DNA from: OPU3-GD-OMZ sp001901525
GTDB taxonomy: Bacteria; Pseudomonadota; Gammaproteobacteria; Methylococcales; Methylomonadaceae
Direction: 5' to 3'
Length of the DNA stretch: 42,262 bases
Assembly: GCA_963981505.1 (NCBI GenBank)
Contig: CAXCEI010000011.1
Location: 1 to 42,262, forward strand
Numbering within the stretch: the stretch's first letter is position 1; each line of letters opens with the position of its first letter. A program made the position numbers and the translations under genes. Shown piece after piece: positions 1 through 9,669 of the stretch. The notes under the pieces were generated by a model, which made no database searches, had not been told where the DNA came from, and worked only from the letters and a program-made list of their open reading frames with translations.

Positions 1-1820
1 GTCACTGATTTTGCTAAATTTCTCGGTTGATCTACATCAGTACCCTTTAATACCGCAACATGATAGGCCAGTAACTGAAGTGGAATGCTATACACCAATG
101 GCGCCAACTCATTAACAACCGATGTTACCTTGATTATTGTCATATTTTGATCATTCGTCGCAGATAAACCCTCATCCATAAAAACAATTAACTGTCCGCC
201 TCTGGCACTGACTTCCTGGATATTGGAACGCAACTTTTCTAACAATGAATTATTTGGGGCCACGGTAATTACCGGCATGGCATTATCAATTAAAGCTAAT
301 GGTCCATGCTTGAGCTCACCTGCAGGATAGGCCTCAGCATGAATATACGAGATCTCCTTAAGTTTTAAAGCGCCCTCCATTGCGATCGGGAATTGACTCC
401 CCCGACCCAAAAAAAGAGCATTATTTTTATCGGAAAAACGCTCAGCCAATTGTTTAATTTCATCATCAAGCTGTAGCACACTCGTAATATATTTCGGTAA
501 ATCCATTAATTCGGATAGAATTTTTAGTTCTAAGTTCTCATCTAAATCAAAGCGCCGACCTATGGCTATCACCAATAAATATAACACCGCTAATTGCGTC
601 GTAAAGGCCTTCGTTGAGGCTACACCTATTTCAGGCCCGGCATTCGTTAGCATGACTAAATCAGACTCCCGCACCAACGAACTCTCCGGTACATTACAGA
701 TAGCTAATGAATACGTCGCCCCTAATCGCTTAGCTTCCTGCAATGCTGCTAAGGTATCCGCCGTTTCTCCGGATTGTGATAACGTTACAATTAAAGTGTC
801 TTTATCAATAATGGGATAACGGTATCTAAATTCGCTTGCTACTTCAACCGAACAAGGAACCCGCGCTAATTTTTCAAACCAATACCGAGCGACTAACCCC
901 GCATGATAACTGGTACCACACGCTAAAATTTGCACAGATTTTATTTGATTAAAAATCTCACTGGCATTGTGTCCAAACGAACATTCATTTAATCGCCCTT
1001 CAATTATCCGGCCTGCTAATGCCTGCTCTATCGCCTGTGGTTGCTCATAAATTTCTTTCAACATGAAGTGCCGAAAAGAGCCTTTTCCGACTATATCCGC
1101 ATTTAATTTACTTTCTTGTATAGGCCTGTCTACTGGCTCATCCTGTGCATTATAAATGGTTAATTTTTCACAACTCAGTTCAGCAATATCACCGTCTTCA
1201 AGAAAAATAAATCGCTGTGTCACCGGCAATAAGGCGGCAATATCTGAAGCTATAAAATATTCACCAATCCCAATGCCAATCACCAAAGGACTACCTTTAC
1301 GACAGGCAATCAGTTGTTCAGGGTTATCGCGCGCAATAACCCCGAGCGCATAGGCACCTGTTAACTGTTTGAGTGTTTTCTTGACTGCCACTAATAAATC
1401 CGTTGAATCCGCCATTTGCTCAACGATTTCATTCACAATGACTTCCGAATCGGTTTCAGAATTAAGGTGATAACCTAACTGCTGCTGTTTTTTTCTTAAT
1501 GGTTCATGATTTTCAATAATACCATTATGAACAATCGCGACACGATTCTGACAAATATGGGGATGTGCATTCTCTATAGAAGGTTTACCATGCGTGGCCC
1601 AACGGGTATGCGCAATACCGATCTGACCCCGAACAGGATGATCACGTAATGCCGATTTCAGTTGACTCACCTTCCCGATCTGCCGATTTCGATGTATTTC
1701 ATTATCTGCGATCACGGCAAGTCCGGCTGAATCATAACCCCTATACTCTAAGCGGCTCAACCCTTCCAGTAAAATAGGGACTGTATCCCGTTGGGTAACC
1801 GCCCCGACAATTCCACACAT
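1..1820 (-). CDS. glmS: Glutamine--fructose-6-phosphate aminotransferase (isomerizing), 3' end cut by the window edge
   Basis: Makes glucosamine-6-phosphate from fructose-6-phosphate and glutamine, the first step toward UDP-GlcNAc for peptidoglycan and LPS. The reverse-strand reading starts MCGIVGAVT: Cys2, exposed after Met removal, is the N-terminal nucleophile of the glutaminase domain. The RYDSAG-like stretch and HTRWATHG follow, then two SIS sugar-isomerase domains with SQSGETADT and the C-terminal PRNLAKSV. The reading ends inside the Thr codon of the conserved C-terminus, so only about three codons and the stop are missing. It starts 3 nt after the glmU stop, and its Shine-Dalgarno (AAAGGA) lies inside the glmU 3' end, so the two are translationally close. 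Identity is secure. Confidence 0.97.
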   Translation of the reverse strand, partial: MCGIVGAVTQRDTVPILLEGLSRLEYRGYDSAGLAVIADNEIHRNRQIGKVSQLKSALRDHPVRGQIGIAHTRWATHGKPSIENAHPHICQNRVAIVHNGIIENHEPLRKKQQQLGYHLNSETDSEVIVNEIVEQMADSTDLLVAVKKTLKQLTGAYALGVIARDNPEQLIACRKGSPLVIGIGIGEYFIASDIAALLPVTQRFIFLEDGDIAELSCEKLTIYNAQDEPVDRPIQESKLNADIVGKGSFRHFMLKEIYEQPQAIEQALAGRIIEGRLNECSFGHNASEIFNQIKSVQILACGTSYHAGLVARYWFEKLARVPCSVEVASEFRYRYPIIDKDTLIVTLSQSGETADTLAALQEAKRLGATYSLAICNVPESSLVRESDLVMLTNAGPEIGVASTKAFTTQLAVLYLLVIAIGRRFDLDENLELKILSELMDLPKYITSVLQLDDEIKQLAERFSDKNNALFLGRGSQFPIAMEGALKLKEISYIHAEAYPAGELKHGPLALIDNAMPVITVAPNNSLLEKLRSNIQEVSARGGQLIVFMDEGLSATNDQNMTIIKVTSVVNELAPLVYSIPLQLLAYHVAVLKGTDVDQPRNLAKSV

Positions 1821-1823
1821 AAG

Positions 1824-3191
1824 CTATCCTTTCTTAACCGGGCGCCGCCAACCCTTAATTGTGATTTGTTTGGCTCGACTGAGTGTCAGTTGCTCTTCTG
1901 GTGTGTTTTTGGTAATCGTCGACCCTGCTGCAATAGTCGAATTCTTACCCACCGTCACCGGTGCAACCAATTGGGTACTTGAACCGATAAAGGCACCGTC
2001 TTCAATAATGGTTAACGACTTATTAATGCCGTCGTAATTACAGGTAATCGTCCCAGCACCCACATTAACACTCTCACCTATTTGACAATCTCCGATATAG
2101 CTTAAATGATTAACTTTACTGCCCTGCCCAATAATTGATTTCTTCACTTCAACAAAATTACCAATATGTACAGATGATTGGATTTCTGCCGCAGGTCTTA
2201 ATCGTGCAAAAGGTCCAATCCGTGAATCAGCACCCACAGTGGCATTTTCAATGACACAATTTGCCAATATCTCAACGCCATTCGCAATTTTAGAATTTTT
2301 AATCACACAATTAGGCCCAATAGTCACCCCATCGCCAATTTCAAGGGTCCCCTCTAAAATCACATTAACATCAATAGAAACATCTTGTCCCAGCTTAGTT
2401 ATCTCGCCCCGCAAATCAAAACGATTAGGGTCTGCTAAGGTAACCCCTTGTAACATTAATATTTCAGCCTGTTGTGCCTGATAAACTCGCTCCAAATAAC
2501 TCAGCTGACTTTTATTATTTACCCCTAATACTTCACTACTATGAACCGGCTGACTGGTTTTAATTGCAACACCTTCACTCACGGCCAGCGCGATAATATC
2601 AGTCAAATAATATTCATTCTGAGTATTATTATTTTCTAATAACCTTAACCACCGTTTTAATGACGCCCCTGCTACCGCCAAAATACCGGTATTTACCTCC
2701 CGAATTTGTTTAACCTGCTCTGACGCATCTTTTTCTTCGGTAATGTTAATGACTTGGTTCTTGTTATCTCTAACAATACGCCCATAACCTTTCGGCTGGT
2801 CCAATTCAACGGTTAATAACGCTAATGTCTTATCCGATACATCGGCCAGTAAAACCTTAACCGTTGCTAACTTCAATAAAGGCACATCACCATACAATAT
2901 CAAAACCGTATCGTTATCATTGATTTGACTTTCTGCTTGCTGCACCGCGTGTCCCGTGCCCAATTGTTCCGCTTGTTCTACCCAACTCACCGATAACGAG
3001 TCCAAGGCCTTTCGAACTGTCTCACCGCCATGGCCATAAACAATGGTAATTGTATTATCTTCCAATTCCTGGCAAAGGTCATAAACATGTTCAACCAACG
3101 GCTTTCCAGCCAGAGGGTGAAGTACCTTAGGCTGCATAGAACGCATTCGTGTTCCTTTACCCGCTGCTAAAATAATGCTTTTTATTGCCAT
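1824..3191 (-). CDS. glmU: Bifunctional GlmU: glucosamine-1-P acetyltransferase / GlcNAc-1-P uridyltransferase
   Basis: Cytosolic enzyme catalysing the last two steps to UDP-GlcNAc: acetylation of GlcN-1-P, then UMP transfer from UTP with release of pyrophosphate. Residues 6-17 carry the nucleotidyltransferase signature (LAAGKGTRM). The uridyltransferase domain runs to about residue 230, followed by a left-handed beta-helix of hexapeptide repeats (for example IGPNCVIKNSKI, VNVGAGTITCNYDG) to the C-terminus. At 455 aa it is the usual length. It lies between ppa and glmS on the same strand, with 29 nt to ppa and 3 nt to glmS, so the three look like one transcript. The ppa neighbour could remove the pyrophosphate made here; that link is inferred. 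Confidence 0.97.
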   Translation of the reverse strand: MAIKSIILAAGKGTRMRSMQPKVLHPLAGKPLVEHVYDLCQELEDNTITIVYGHGGETVRKALDSLSVSWVEQAEQLGTGHAVQQAESQINDNDTVLILYGDVPLLKLATVKVLLADVSDKTLALLTVELDQPKGYGRIVRDNKNQVINITEEKDASEQVKQIREVNTGILAVAGASLKRWLRLLENNNTQNEYYLTDIIALAVSEGVAIKTSQPVHSSEVLGVNNKSQLSYLERVYQAQQAEILMLQGVTLADPNRFDLRGEITKLGQDVSIDVNVILEGTLEIGDGVTIGPNCVIKNSKIANGVEILANCVIENATVGADSRIGPFARLRPAAEIQSSVHIGNFVEVKKSIIGQGSKVNHLSYIGDCQIGESVNVGAGTITCNYDGINKSLTIIEDGAFIGSSTQLVAPVTVGKNSTIAAGSTITKNTPEEQLTLSRAKQITIKGWRRPVKKG

Positions 3192-3220
3192 ATATAATCC
3201 TTTCCTGACATCGAATAGTT

Positions 3221-3817
3221 CTAAACTTTCATGCTTTGCATGGGTTCTGACAGCGTCACTACAGGAGTATCTTGTTGTAAATATTTATTCTGTTGATGAT
3301 ATGAATTAATCGATGAATTAATCTCAGCGACAGCATGAACCTGATCTAACCAACCGTCTATTCGCACCCATTTCCCCTCCTCCAAGTCTTTATAATGCTC
3401 AAAAAAATGACTAATGGTGTCTAGAGACCCTTGGGGTAAATCGTGAAAATCTTTAACCTGATTGTAATAAGAGGTTAATGAAGCAATAGGCACTGCCAGA
3501 ATTTTTGGGTCCTTACCTGCCTCATCGCGCATATCCAATAAACCCACGGCTCGACAACGGATAACACACCGTGCCAATAATGGAACCGGTGTAATAACCA
3601 AGACATCGACCGGGTCACCATCATCCGATAAAGTTTGTGGAATATAACCATAATTAGTCGGGTACTGCATGGCTGTGCCCATAAAGCGATCGACCGATAA
3701 TGCGGCTGACTCTTTATCGATCTCATATTTAACTGGATGACTCTGTGCTGGAATTTCAATGATGACATTAAAGTCATCGGGGATATTATTACCTGATTTT
3801 ACACGGTCTAATGGCAT
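3221..3817 (-). CDS. ppa: Inorganic pyrophosphatase (family I)
   Basis: Hydrolyses PPi to two phosphates, pulling biosynthetic reactions forward. The soluble family I signature DGDPVDVL is at residues 66-73, with its metal-binding aspartates, and PTNYGYIPQT lies just before it. At 198 aa it is roughly 20 residues longer than the E. coli enzyme; the extra part is a polar tail after residue 175. A good Shine-Dalgarno (AAAGGA) sits 5 nt before the ATG at 3815-3817. It is the first gene of an apparent ppa-glmU-glmS unit and follows the atp terminator, so a promoter is expected in 3818-3917, though I could not pick one convincingly. Confidence 0.95.
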   Translation of the reverse strand: MPLDRVKSGNNIPDDFNVIIEIPAQSHPVKYEIDKESAALSVDRFMGTAMQYPTNYGYIPQTLSDDGDPVDVLVITPVPLLARCVIRCRAVGLLDMRDEAGKDPKILAVPIASLTSYYNQVKDFHDLPQGSLDTISHFFEHYKDLEEGKWVRIDGWLDQVHAVAEINSSINSYHQQNKYLQQDTPVVTLSEPMQSMKV

Positions 3818-3917
3818 AGCATTCCTTTACTTAATTACATTTTTCATAATGGGTAAAATTCAATAGTTAAGCCACTACTATTCTAATTTATAGCATAATA
3901 TTGTTAACGACCCATAC

Positions 3918-3953
3918 AAAAAAACCCGCCAGTCATTTTCAGAACTGCCGGGT
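3918..3953 (-). terminator. Rho-independent terminator of the atp operon
   Basis: On the minus strand a 10-bp stem with one mismatch (3944-3953 pairing with 3924-3933, 10-nt loop) is followed directly by seven Us (A-run 3918-3924 on the plus strand). It sits 25 nt after the atpC stop and separates the ATP synthase operon from ppa. Confidence 0.88.
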
Positions 3954-3977
3954 CTTAAATTTAATCACACGTCAAAA

Positions 3978-4400
3978 CTATCGCGATCGGCGTCTTAATC
4001 TATTTAAGGTCTGCAGTTGCATAACCGCCTGTGCTAATTCAGAACGCGCCTTGGCATAATCCACCGAGGCCGTTTTATCGGCTAAGGCCTCTTCTGCTCT
4101 TGCCCGTGCTTCAAGCGCTACAGACTCATCAATATCGGCCGCTCTGATAGCTGTATCCGCTAAAATAGTCACAAGATGGGGCTGCACCTCAATAACACCG
4201 CCAGATACATAAAAGGGGTGACTCTCTCCCTCGCTAATCTTCACGCGCACTTCCCCAGGAACTAAATTTGAGATAAATGGGGCATGACGGGGCGCAATAC
4301 CCACTTCGCCCATTTCAGCGGGTGCAAAAACCATCTCAGCGAGTCCTGAAAAAATCTCACCTTCTACACTTACTATATCTACATGTACCGTCATCGTCAT
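3978..4400 (-). CDS. atpC: ATP synthase F1 epsilon subunit
   Basis: Central-stalk subunit that couples rotation and can inhibit ATP hydrolysis. The 140-aa protein has the N-terminal beta-sandwich (VEGEIFSG, GEVGIAPRHAPF, YVSGGVIEVQP) and a C-terminal two-helix domain rich in Ala, Glu and Arg. It is the last gene of the atp operon, 21 nt after the atpD stop and followed by a clear terminator. A second in-frame ATG two codons downstream could equally be the start; neither has a strong Shine-Dalgarno. Confidence 0.96.
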   Translation of the reverse strand: MTMTVHVDIVSVEGEIFSGLAEMVFAPAEMGEVGIAPRHAPFISNLVPGEVRVKISEGESHPFYVSGGVIEVQPHLVTILADTAIRAADIDESVALEARARAEEALADKTASVDYAKARSELAQAVMQLQTLNRLRRRSR

Positions 4401-4421
4401 TTTTTCGTTCTCGTTCGGCTA

Positions 4422-5804
4422 TTAACCGTTCATCTTTTGGGCTTTTTCTAGGGCTTCATCAATAGTGCCGACCATATAAAAAGCTTGCTCTGGAATATCG
4501 TCGTATTGGCCTTCAATGATTCCTTTAAAGCCCGCAATAGTATCTTTAAGTGAAACATACTTACCCGGTGAACCGGTAAATACCTCAGCAACAAAGAAAG
4601 GTTGCGATAAAAATCTTTGAATTTTGCGCGCTCGTGTCACGGTTAATTTATCTTCTTCTGATAATTCATCCATGCCTAAAATAGCGATAATATCTCTAAG
4701 TTCTTTATAACGCTGCAAGGTCCCTTGTACATTCCGTGCCACTTCATAATGCTCATCACCAATGACCTGTGGATCTAACTGGCGACTGGTTGAATCTAAT
4801 GGGTCAACCGCAGGGTAAATACCTAATTCAGCAATTTGACGAGACAATACAACCGTTGCATCTAAATGCGCAAATGTTGTCGCTGGCGATGGATCCGTTA
4901 AATCATCGGCAGGGACATAAACCGCCTGTATCGAGGTAATTGAACCCGTTTTAGTCGACGTAATACGTTCTTGCAAAACACCCATTTCTTCAGCCAACGT
5001 AGGCTGATAACCTACCGCCGATGGCATCCGGCCTAATAAGGCAGAAACCTCGGTACCCGCTAAAGTATAACGGTAAATATTATCAACAAAGAACAAAACA
5101 TCACGCCCTTCATCACGGAAATATTCCGCCATGGTCAAGCCTGTTAAGGCAACACGTAAACGGTTTCCAGGTGGCTCATTCATTTGACCATAAACTAACG
5201 AGACCTTATCAATAACATTCGAATCCGTCATTTCATGATAAAAATCATTCCCTTCTCGTGTTCTTTCACCCACACCGGCAAATACAGAAAAACCACTGTG
5301 TTCTATCGCAATATTCCGGATTAACTCCATCATATTAACGGTCTTACCTACACCGGCTCCACCAAATAAACCGACCTTTCCACCCTTAGCAAACGGGCAG
5401 ACTAAATCAATTACTTTAATACCTGTTTCTAATAGTTCATCTGCAGGCGCTTGGTCTTCATAACTGGGTGCTTTACGATGAATTTCCCATTTGTCTTTTT
5501 CACCAATAGGACCTTTCTCATCAATCGGCTCACCTAACACATTCATGATTCGGCCTAAGGTCTTCTGACCAACAGGAACCGATATTGCAGCCCCTGTATT
5601 TTTAACTGCCATTCCACGACTTAAGCCATCTGATGATCCCATCGCAATCGTTCTAACAACACCGTCACCGAGCTGTTGTTGAACTTCTAAAACGATGTCT
5701 TTTGCTTCAATAATTAACGCGTCATAAACCCTCGGTAATTCTTCACGTGAAAATTCCACGTCAACGACGGCGCCAATGATCTGTACGATTTTACCCGAAC
5801 TCAT
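4422..5804 (-). CDS. atpD: ATP synthase F1 beta subunit (catalytic)
   Basis: Carries the catalytic nucleotide sites of F1. The P-loop GGAGVGKT is at residues 148-155, followed by GERTREGND and the DELSEED-region equivalent (GMDELSEEDK, near residue 390) that contacts the gamma shaft. At 460 aa it is the normal length. Translation starts at an ATG with GAGGA upstream. It lies between atpG and atpC in the standard order. Confidence 0.98.
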   Translation of the reverse strand: MSSGKIVQIIGAVVDVEFSREELPRVYDALIIEAKDIVLEVQQQLGDGVVRTIAMGSSDGLSRGMAVKNTGAAISVPVGQKTLGRIMNVLGEPIDEKGPIGEKDKWEIHRKAPSYEDQAPADELLETGIKVIDLVCPFAKGGKVGLFGGAGVGKTVNMMELIRNIAIEHSGFSVFAGVGERTREGNDFYHEMTDSNVIDKVSLVYGQMNEPPGNRLRVALTGLTMAEYFRDEGRDVLFFVDNIYRYTLAGTEVSALLGRMPSAVGYQPTLAEEMGVLQERITSTKTGSITSIQAVYVPADDLTDPSPATTFAHLDATVVLSRQIAELGIYPAVDPLDSTSRQLDPQVIGDEHYEVARNVQGTLQRYKELRDIIAILGMDELSEEDKLTVTRARKIQRFLSQPFFVAEVFTGSPGKYVSLKDTIAGFKGIIEGQYDDIPEQAFYMVGTIDEALEKAQKMNG

Positions 5805-5850
5805 TATATAGTCCTCTATGTACCTAAATATTTAAATTAATTTGCCCACA

Positions 5851-6717
5851 TTAAACTGCTGCAGCCCCTGCAACAATTTCCGATATTTCCTGTGTAATAG
5901 CGGCTTGTCTTGCTTTGTTATAAACCAACTGTAATTCATCAATCAATGTACCCGCATTATCAGAAGCACTCTTCATTGCCACCATCCGTGCGGCTTGTTC
6001 ACAAGCATTATTCTCTATTAAACCCTGAAGAACAATGGACTCAATATAACGCACCATCAAGGCGTCTAAAACGTCAACCGCATCTGGTTCGTAAATATAA
6101 TCCCAGTTCCCTTTCAATTCTTCCTGAGTTTCTCCAGCCTTGACCGGAACTAATTGCTTGATTTGCGGATCTTGCGTCATCGTATTGACGAACTGATTAT
6201 GAACCACATGAATTTCATCAATAGTCCCTTGCTCATAACCATCAAGCATAATTTTGATAATACCGACGATGTCTACTAAGTGTGGTGTATCACCCAATTT
6301 TTGAATCTGGCCGACGATATTGGCACTAATATTTCTGAAATAACCCGCGCCTTTTTGCCCAATCGTACAAACATCAATTTCGATCTGTTCAGAATTCCAT
6401 TGCTGCATTTGAGCCACAGTTTTTCTAAACAGATTTGAGTTCAAACCACCACACAAACCCCGGTCTGATGAAATCACGATCAAACCAATACGTTTGCACT
6501 GCTTTTTTTCAACCAAAAAAGGATGCTTATATTCTGGGTGTGCGTGCGCTAAATGCTTAATAATCTGTGCGATCTTTTCTGCATAAGGACGCGTTGCACG
6601 CATTCGATCTTGCGTTTTACGCATTTTACTCGCCGCCACCATTTCCATCGCGCGGGTAATCTTTTGCGTATTTTTAATACTCGCAATTTTGGTGCGTATT
6701 TCTTTTCCAACTGCCAT
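5851..6717 (-). CDS. atpG: ATP synthase F1 gamma subunit
   Basis: Rotor shaft of F1. The 288-aa protein begins MAVGKEIRTKIASIKNTQKIT, the conserved N-terminal helix. The family core SSDRGLCGGLNSNLF is near residues 79-93, and the C-terminal helix contains ASDNAGTLIDELQLVYNKARQ, the conserved segment inside the alpha3beta3 ring. It sits 12 nt after the atpA stop and 46 nt before the atpD start. Confidence 0.97.
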   Translation of the reverse strand: MAVGKEIRTKIASIKNTQKITRAMEMVAASKMRKTQDRMRATRPYAEKIAQIIKHLAHAHPEYKHPFLVEKKQCKRIGLIVISSDRGLCGGLNSNLFRKTVAQMQQWNSEQIEIDVCTIGQKGAGYFRNISANIVGQIQKLGDTPHLVDIVGIIKIMLDGYEQGTIDEIHVVHNQFVNTMTQDPQIKQLVPVKAGETQEELKGNWDYIYEPDAVDVLDALMVRYIESIVLQGLIENNACEQAARMVAMKSASDNAGTLIDELQLVYNKARQAAITQEISEIVAGAAAV

Positions 6718-6729
6718 TATCTGATCCGT

Positions 6730-8271
6730 TTACCAGCTTTGTGTTTTAACAAAGGCATCAATAGCCGCACGAATTCCAGCTGAAATTTCATCAGAGAAAT
6801 CACCGGTCTTATTAATCTTATTGACTAATGCCTTATGCTTCGATTTCATATAATCATGTAGTGCACTCTCAAAGCTACGAACCGCCGTAATTTCCAGTTC
6901 ATCAAGATAGCCTTCATTAGCAGCAAATAACGAAATAGCCATCTGCGCGACTGATAACGGTGAATACTGATCCTGCTTCATCAACTCCGTGACCCGTTGG
7001 CCCCGCTCAATCTGTTTACGTGTGCTTTCATCTAAGTCTGATGCAAACTGTGCAAAGGCCGCTAACTCGCGGTATTGCGCTAAATCAAGTCGTACACCAC
7101 CACCGAGTTTTTTAATAATCTTCGTTTGCGCAGCGCCGCCAACCCGAGATACCGATAATCCCGCATTAACCGCAGGACGAATACCGGCATTAAATAAATC
7201 AGATTCCAAGAAAATCTGACCATCGGTAATTGAAATCACGTTAGTCGGTACAAAGGCTGATACATCACCGGCTTGGGTTTCAATAATAGGTAAAGCTGTC
7301 AAAGAGCCGGTCTTACCTTTTACTTTACCACCCGTTAATTCTTCTACGGCCACTGCATTAATTCTGGCTGCACGTTCTAATAAACGAGAATGTAAATAAA
7401 AGACATCTCCGGGGTAGGCTTCACGTCCCGGTGGGCGTTTCAATAACAAAGAAACCTGACGATATGCCCAGGCTTGTTTTGTTAAATCATCGTAAATAAT
7501 TAAAGCGTCTTCACCGCGATCACGAAAAAACTCACCCATTGAGCAACCGGTATAAGGAGCAATATATTGCAATGCCGCTGACTCTGAGGCCGATGCAACT
7601 ACCACAATGGTATGCTCCATAGCACCATGCTCTTCTAACTTACGAACCGCATTGGAAATAGATGATTGCTTTTGGCCGATGGCGACGTAAACACAGGTAA
7701 TCCCTGTGCCTTTCTGATTAATAATGGCATCTAATGCAATAGCCGTTTTACCGGTTTGTCTGTCACCAATAATTAATTCCCGTTGGCCACGACCAATTGG
7801 AATCATGGCATCAATAGATTTTAGCCCTGTTTGTACCGGTTGATCGACTGATTGACGCGCAATAACACCCGGTGCAATTTTTTCAATCGGTGAGGTTTCA
7901 CTGGTTTCAATCGGTCCTTTTCCGTCAATTGGATTACCCAAAGCATCGACCACACGGCCACGCAAAGCGTCCCCGACCGGAACTTCTAAAATTTTACCGG
8001 TACATTTGACAACATCGCCTTCAGATATATGTTGATAAGCGCCTAGAACAATAGCACCGACAGAGTCTCGCTCCAAGTTCAACGCCATACCAAAGGTATT
8101 GTTTGGGAACTCAAGCATCTCGCCCTGCATTGCATCGGAAAGGCCATGAATTCTCACGATACCGTCGGTTACACTAACCACAGTACCTTCACTATGAGAT
8201 TCGACATTCATGTCAAAATTTTCGATCCTTTTTTTAATCAGATCACTTATTTCAGATGGATTTAATTGCAT
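6730..8271 (-). CDS. atpA: ATP synthase F1 alpha subunit
   Basis: Non-catalytic nucleotide-binding subunit alternating with beta. The P-loop GDRQTGKT is at residues 169-176, and PGDVFYLHSRLLERAA and the SVSRVGGAAQ segment with the arginine finger are present. At 513 aa it matches the E. coli length exactly. Its start lies 22 nt after the atpH stop, preceded by a modest purine-rich stretch (GAGTGAGA). Confidence 0.98.
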   Translation of the reverse strand: MQLNPSEISDLIKKRIENFDMNVESHSEGTVVSVTDGIVRIHGLSDAMQGEMLEFPNNTFGMALNLERDSVGAIVLGAYQHISEGDVVKCTGKILEVPVGDALRGRVVDALGNPIDGKGPIETSETSPIEKIAPGVIARQSVDQPVQTGLKSIDAMIPIGRGQRELIIGDRQTGKTAIALDAIINQKGTGITCVYVAIGQKQSSISNAVRKLEEHGAMEHTIVVVASASESAALQYIAPYTGCSMGEFFRDRGEDALIIYDDLTKQAWAYRQVSLLLKRPPGREAYPGDVFYLHSRLLERAARINAVAVEELTGGKVKGKTGSLTALPIIETQAGDVSAFVPTNVISITDGQIFLESDLFNAGIRPAVNAGLSVSRVGGAAQTKIIKKLGGGVRLDLAQYRELAAFAQFASDLDESTRKQIERGQRVTELMKQDQYSPLSVAQMAISLFAANEGYLDELEITAVRSFESALHDYMKSKHKALVNKINKTGDFSDEISAGIRAAIDAFVKTQSW

Positions 8272-8293
8272 AATTATATTCTCACTCTAACGG

Positions 8294-8824
8294 TTAGAGT
8301 CTATTTGCTAATTGTTGAAGGTGTCCCTTAATGGAACCATCAATTACTGTATCACCGGCTTGAACTAAAAAGCCGCCTATCAATGACTTATCAATGGTCA
8401 TCTCTAAATGAACTTTTTTGTTGAGCTTTATTTCAAGCACCTCGGCTAAATTTTTCGCTTCTGCTTTGGTCAGCTCAAAGGCTGTTTTAACACTGACCCC
8501 TACATAGCCTTCAGCGTCTGCTTTACTTTCTTCAAACAGGCGACTAATTTCAGGCAGCAATGTTAAACGACGATTTTCAATCAGTAATTTAAGTAAATTG
8601 GTCCCTTGTGGGTTAAGTTGTTTACCGCAAATATCCTGCATTAAGGTGGTCAGTTGTTCCTGACTTACTTTTGGATTATTTGACAAGCCGGTCATACGTT
8701 CGTCTGACATAACCACGGCTAGAAATGCTAGCATCTCAGACCATTTTTCTGTCGTTTTAGAATCTTGTGCGCTGTCAAAAACTGCTTCAGCATAAGGCCG
8801 CGCCAAAGTCGCTAATTCGCTCAT
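8294..8824 (-). CDS. atpH: ATP synthase F1 delta subunit (OSCP homologue)
   Basis: Peripheral-stalk protein joining the top of F1 to the b subunits. The 176-aa sequence starts with ATLARPYAEAVFDSA, the typical N-terminal helix. It has ENRRLTLLPEI in the middle and the conserved C-terminal IDKSLIGGFLVQAGDTVIDG. It overlaps the atpF stop by 4 nt (ATGA), so it is translationally coupled to atpF. Confidence 0.96.
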   Translation of the reverse strand: MSELATLARPYAEAVFDSAQDSKTTEKWSEMLAFLAVVMSDERMTGLSNNPKVSQEQLTTLMQDICGKQLNPQGTNLLKLLIENRRLTLLPEISRLFEESKADAEGYVGVSVKTAFELTKAEAKNLAEVLEIKLNKKVHLEMTIDKSLIGGFLVQAGDTVIDGSIKGHLQQLANRL

Positions 8825-9303
8825 TTTGACTTACCTAATTGAGCCGCTGCTTTTTTCACAATCGCTTGATGCTTAGTTTTATCAATCTCTTCTTGTAAAA
8901 TTTGTTCGGCTGCTTTTATTGCCAAATCAGAAACTTCCTTGCTTAACTTTTCCCGGGTGTGCTGTAATTCTTGCTCAATTTGAGATTTGGCCGACGTCAA
9001 CAACCGCTCACCCTCGACTTTTGCCGTTTGCCGCGATTCGTCAACAATTTCACTGGCCCTTTTTTGCGCCATATTAATAATTTCAGCTGACTGCGATTTA
9101 GCGCCTTTTAAAATCTCTTTTGATTTTTTCTCCGCCAGCTCCATCTGTTTATTACCGTGATCTGCCGCAGCCAATCCATCAGCAATTTTCTTTTTCCTTT
9201 GTTCCAAAGCATCAAACAAAGGCGGCCAGACATACTTCATGGTAAACCATACCAGAAGCGTAAAGGTGATCATCTGTCCAATCAGAGTCAAATTGATACT
9301 CAT
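8821..9303 (-). CDS. atpF: ATP synthase Fo b subunit
   Basis: Peripheral stalk anchor. Residues about 5-25 form the single transmembrane helix (LIGQMITFTLLVWFTMKYVW). The rest is a long, highly charged amphipathic helix that dimerises as a coiled coil. At 160 aa it is near the usual 156. The ATG is preceded by GAGGAA at a good distance. It overlaps atpH by 4 nt. Confidence 0.96.
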   Translation of the reverse strand: MSINLTLIGQMITFTLLVWFTMKYVWPPLFDALEQRKKKIADGLAAADHGNKQMELAEKKSKEILKGAKSQSAEIINMAQKRASEIVDESRQTAKVEGERLLTSAKSQIEQELQHTREKLSKEVSDLAIKAAEQILQEEIDKTKHQAIVKKAAAQLGKSK

Positions 9304-9340
9304 AATGAATTCCTCAATTTGTAATAAAGACTAGCTAAAA

Positions 9341-9628
9341 TCAACTACCAGAAGCCGCTTGAACAGCTGACAAGAATGGGTTAGCAAACGTGAAAAACAA
9401 TGCCAAACCAACACCAATCATCGTAACCGCATCCAATAAACCGGCCACAATAAACATCTTTACTTGTAACATTGGCACCATTTCTGGTTGACGCGCGGCA
9501 CCTTCTAAAAATTTACCACCCAGAAGACCAAAACCGATCGCTGTCCCCATAGCGCCCAAACCTAATACAATACCTACCGCAATTGCAGTCATACCTTGTA
9601 CATCGGCGATTAATGTTGCTAATTCCAT
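9341..9628 (-). CDS. atpE: ATP synthase Fo c subunit (proteolipid)
   Basis: Forms the proton-driven c-ring. It has two hydrophobic helices around a polar loop ARQPE (residues 45-49). The ion-binding carboxylate is Asp66 in LLDAVTMIGVGLAL. An Asp here, with no sodium-ligand pattern visible, points to proton rather than sodium coupling (inference from family knowledge). At 95 aa it is longer than the E. coli protein (79 aa) because of extensions at both ends. A strong Shine-Dalgarno (GGAG, 5 nt spacing) precedes the ATG, as expected for the most highly translated subunit. Confidence 0.97.
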   Translation of the reverse strand: MELATLIADVQGMTAIAVGIVLGLGAMGTAIGFGLLGGKFLEGAARQPEMVPMLQVKMFIVAGLLDAVTMIGVGLALFFTFANPFLSAVQAASGS

Positions 9629-9669
9629 GATATCTCCAAACTAAATAATATTAACGAATTTTAAAAAAA

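Noticed and set aside
562..819. 85-codon plus-strand frame
   Set aside because: It is antisense to the conserved SIS domains of glmS; shadow frame.
5744..5749. CACGTG in atpD as a possible third parS
   Set aside because: The flanks differ from the 16-bp consensus at four positions; a chance hexamer in coding sequence is more likely.
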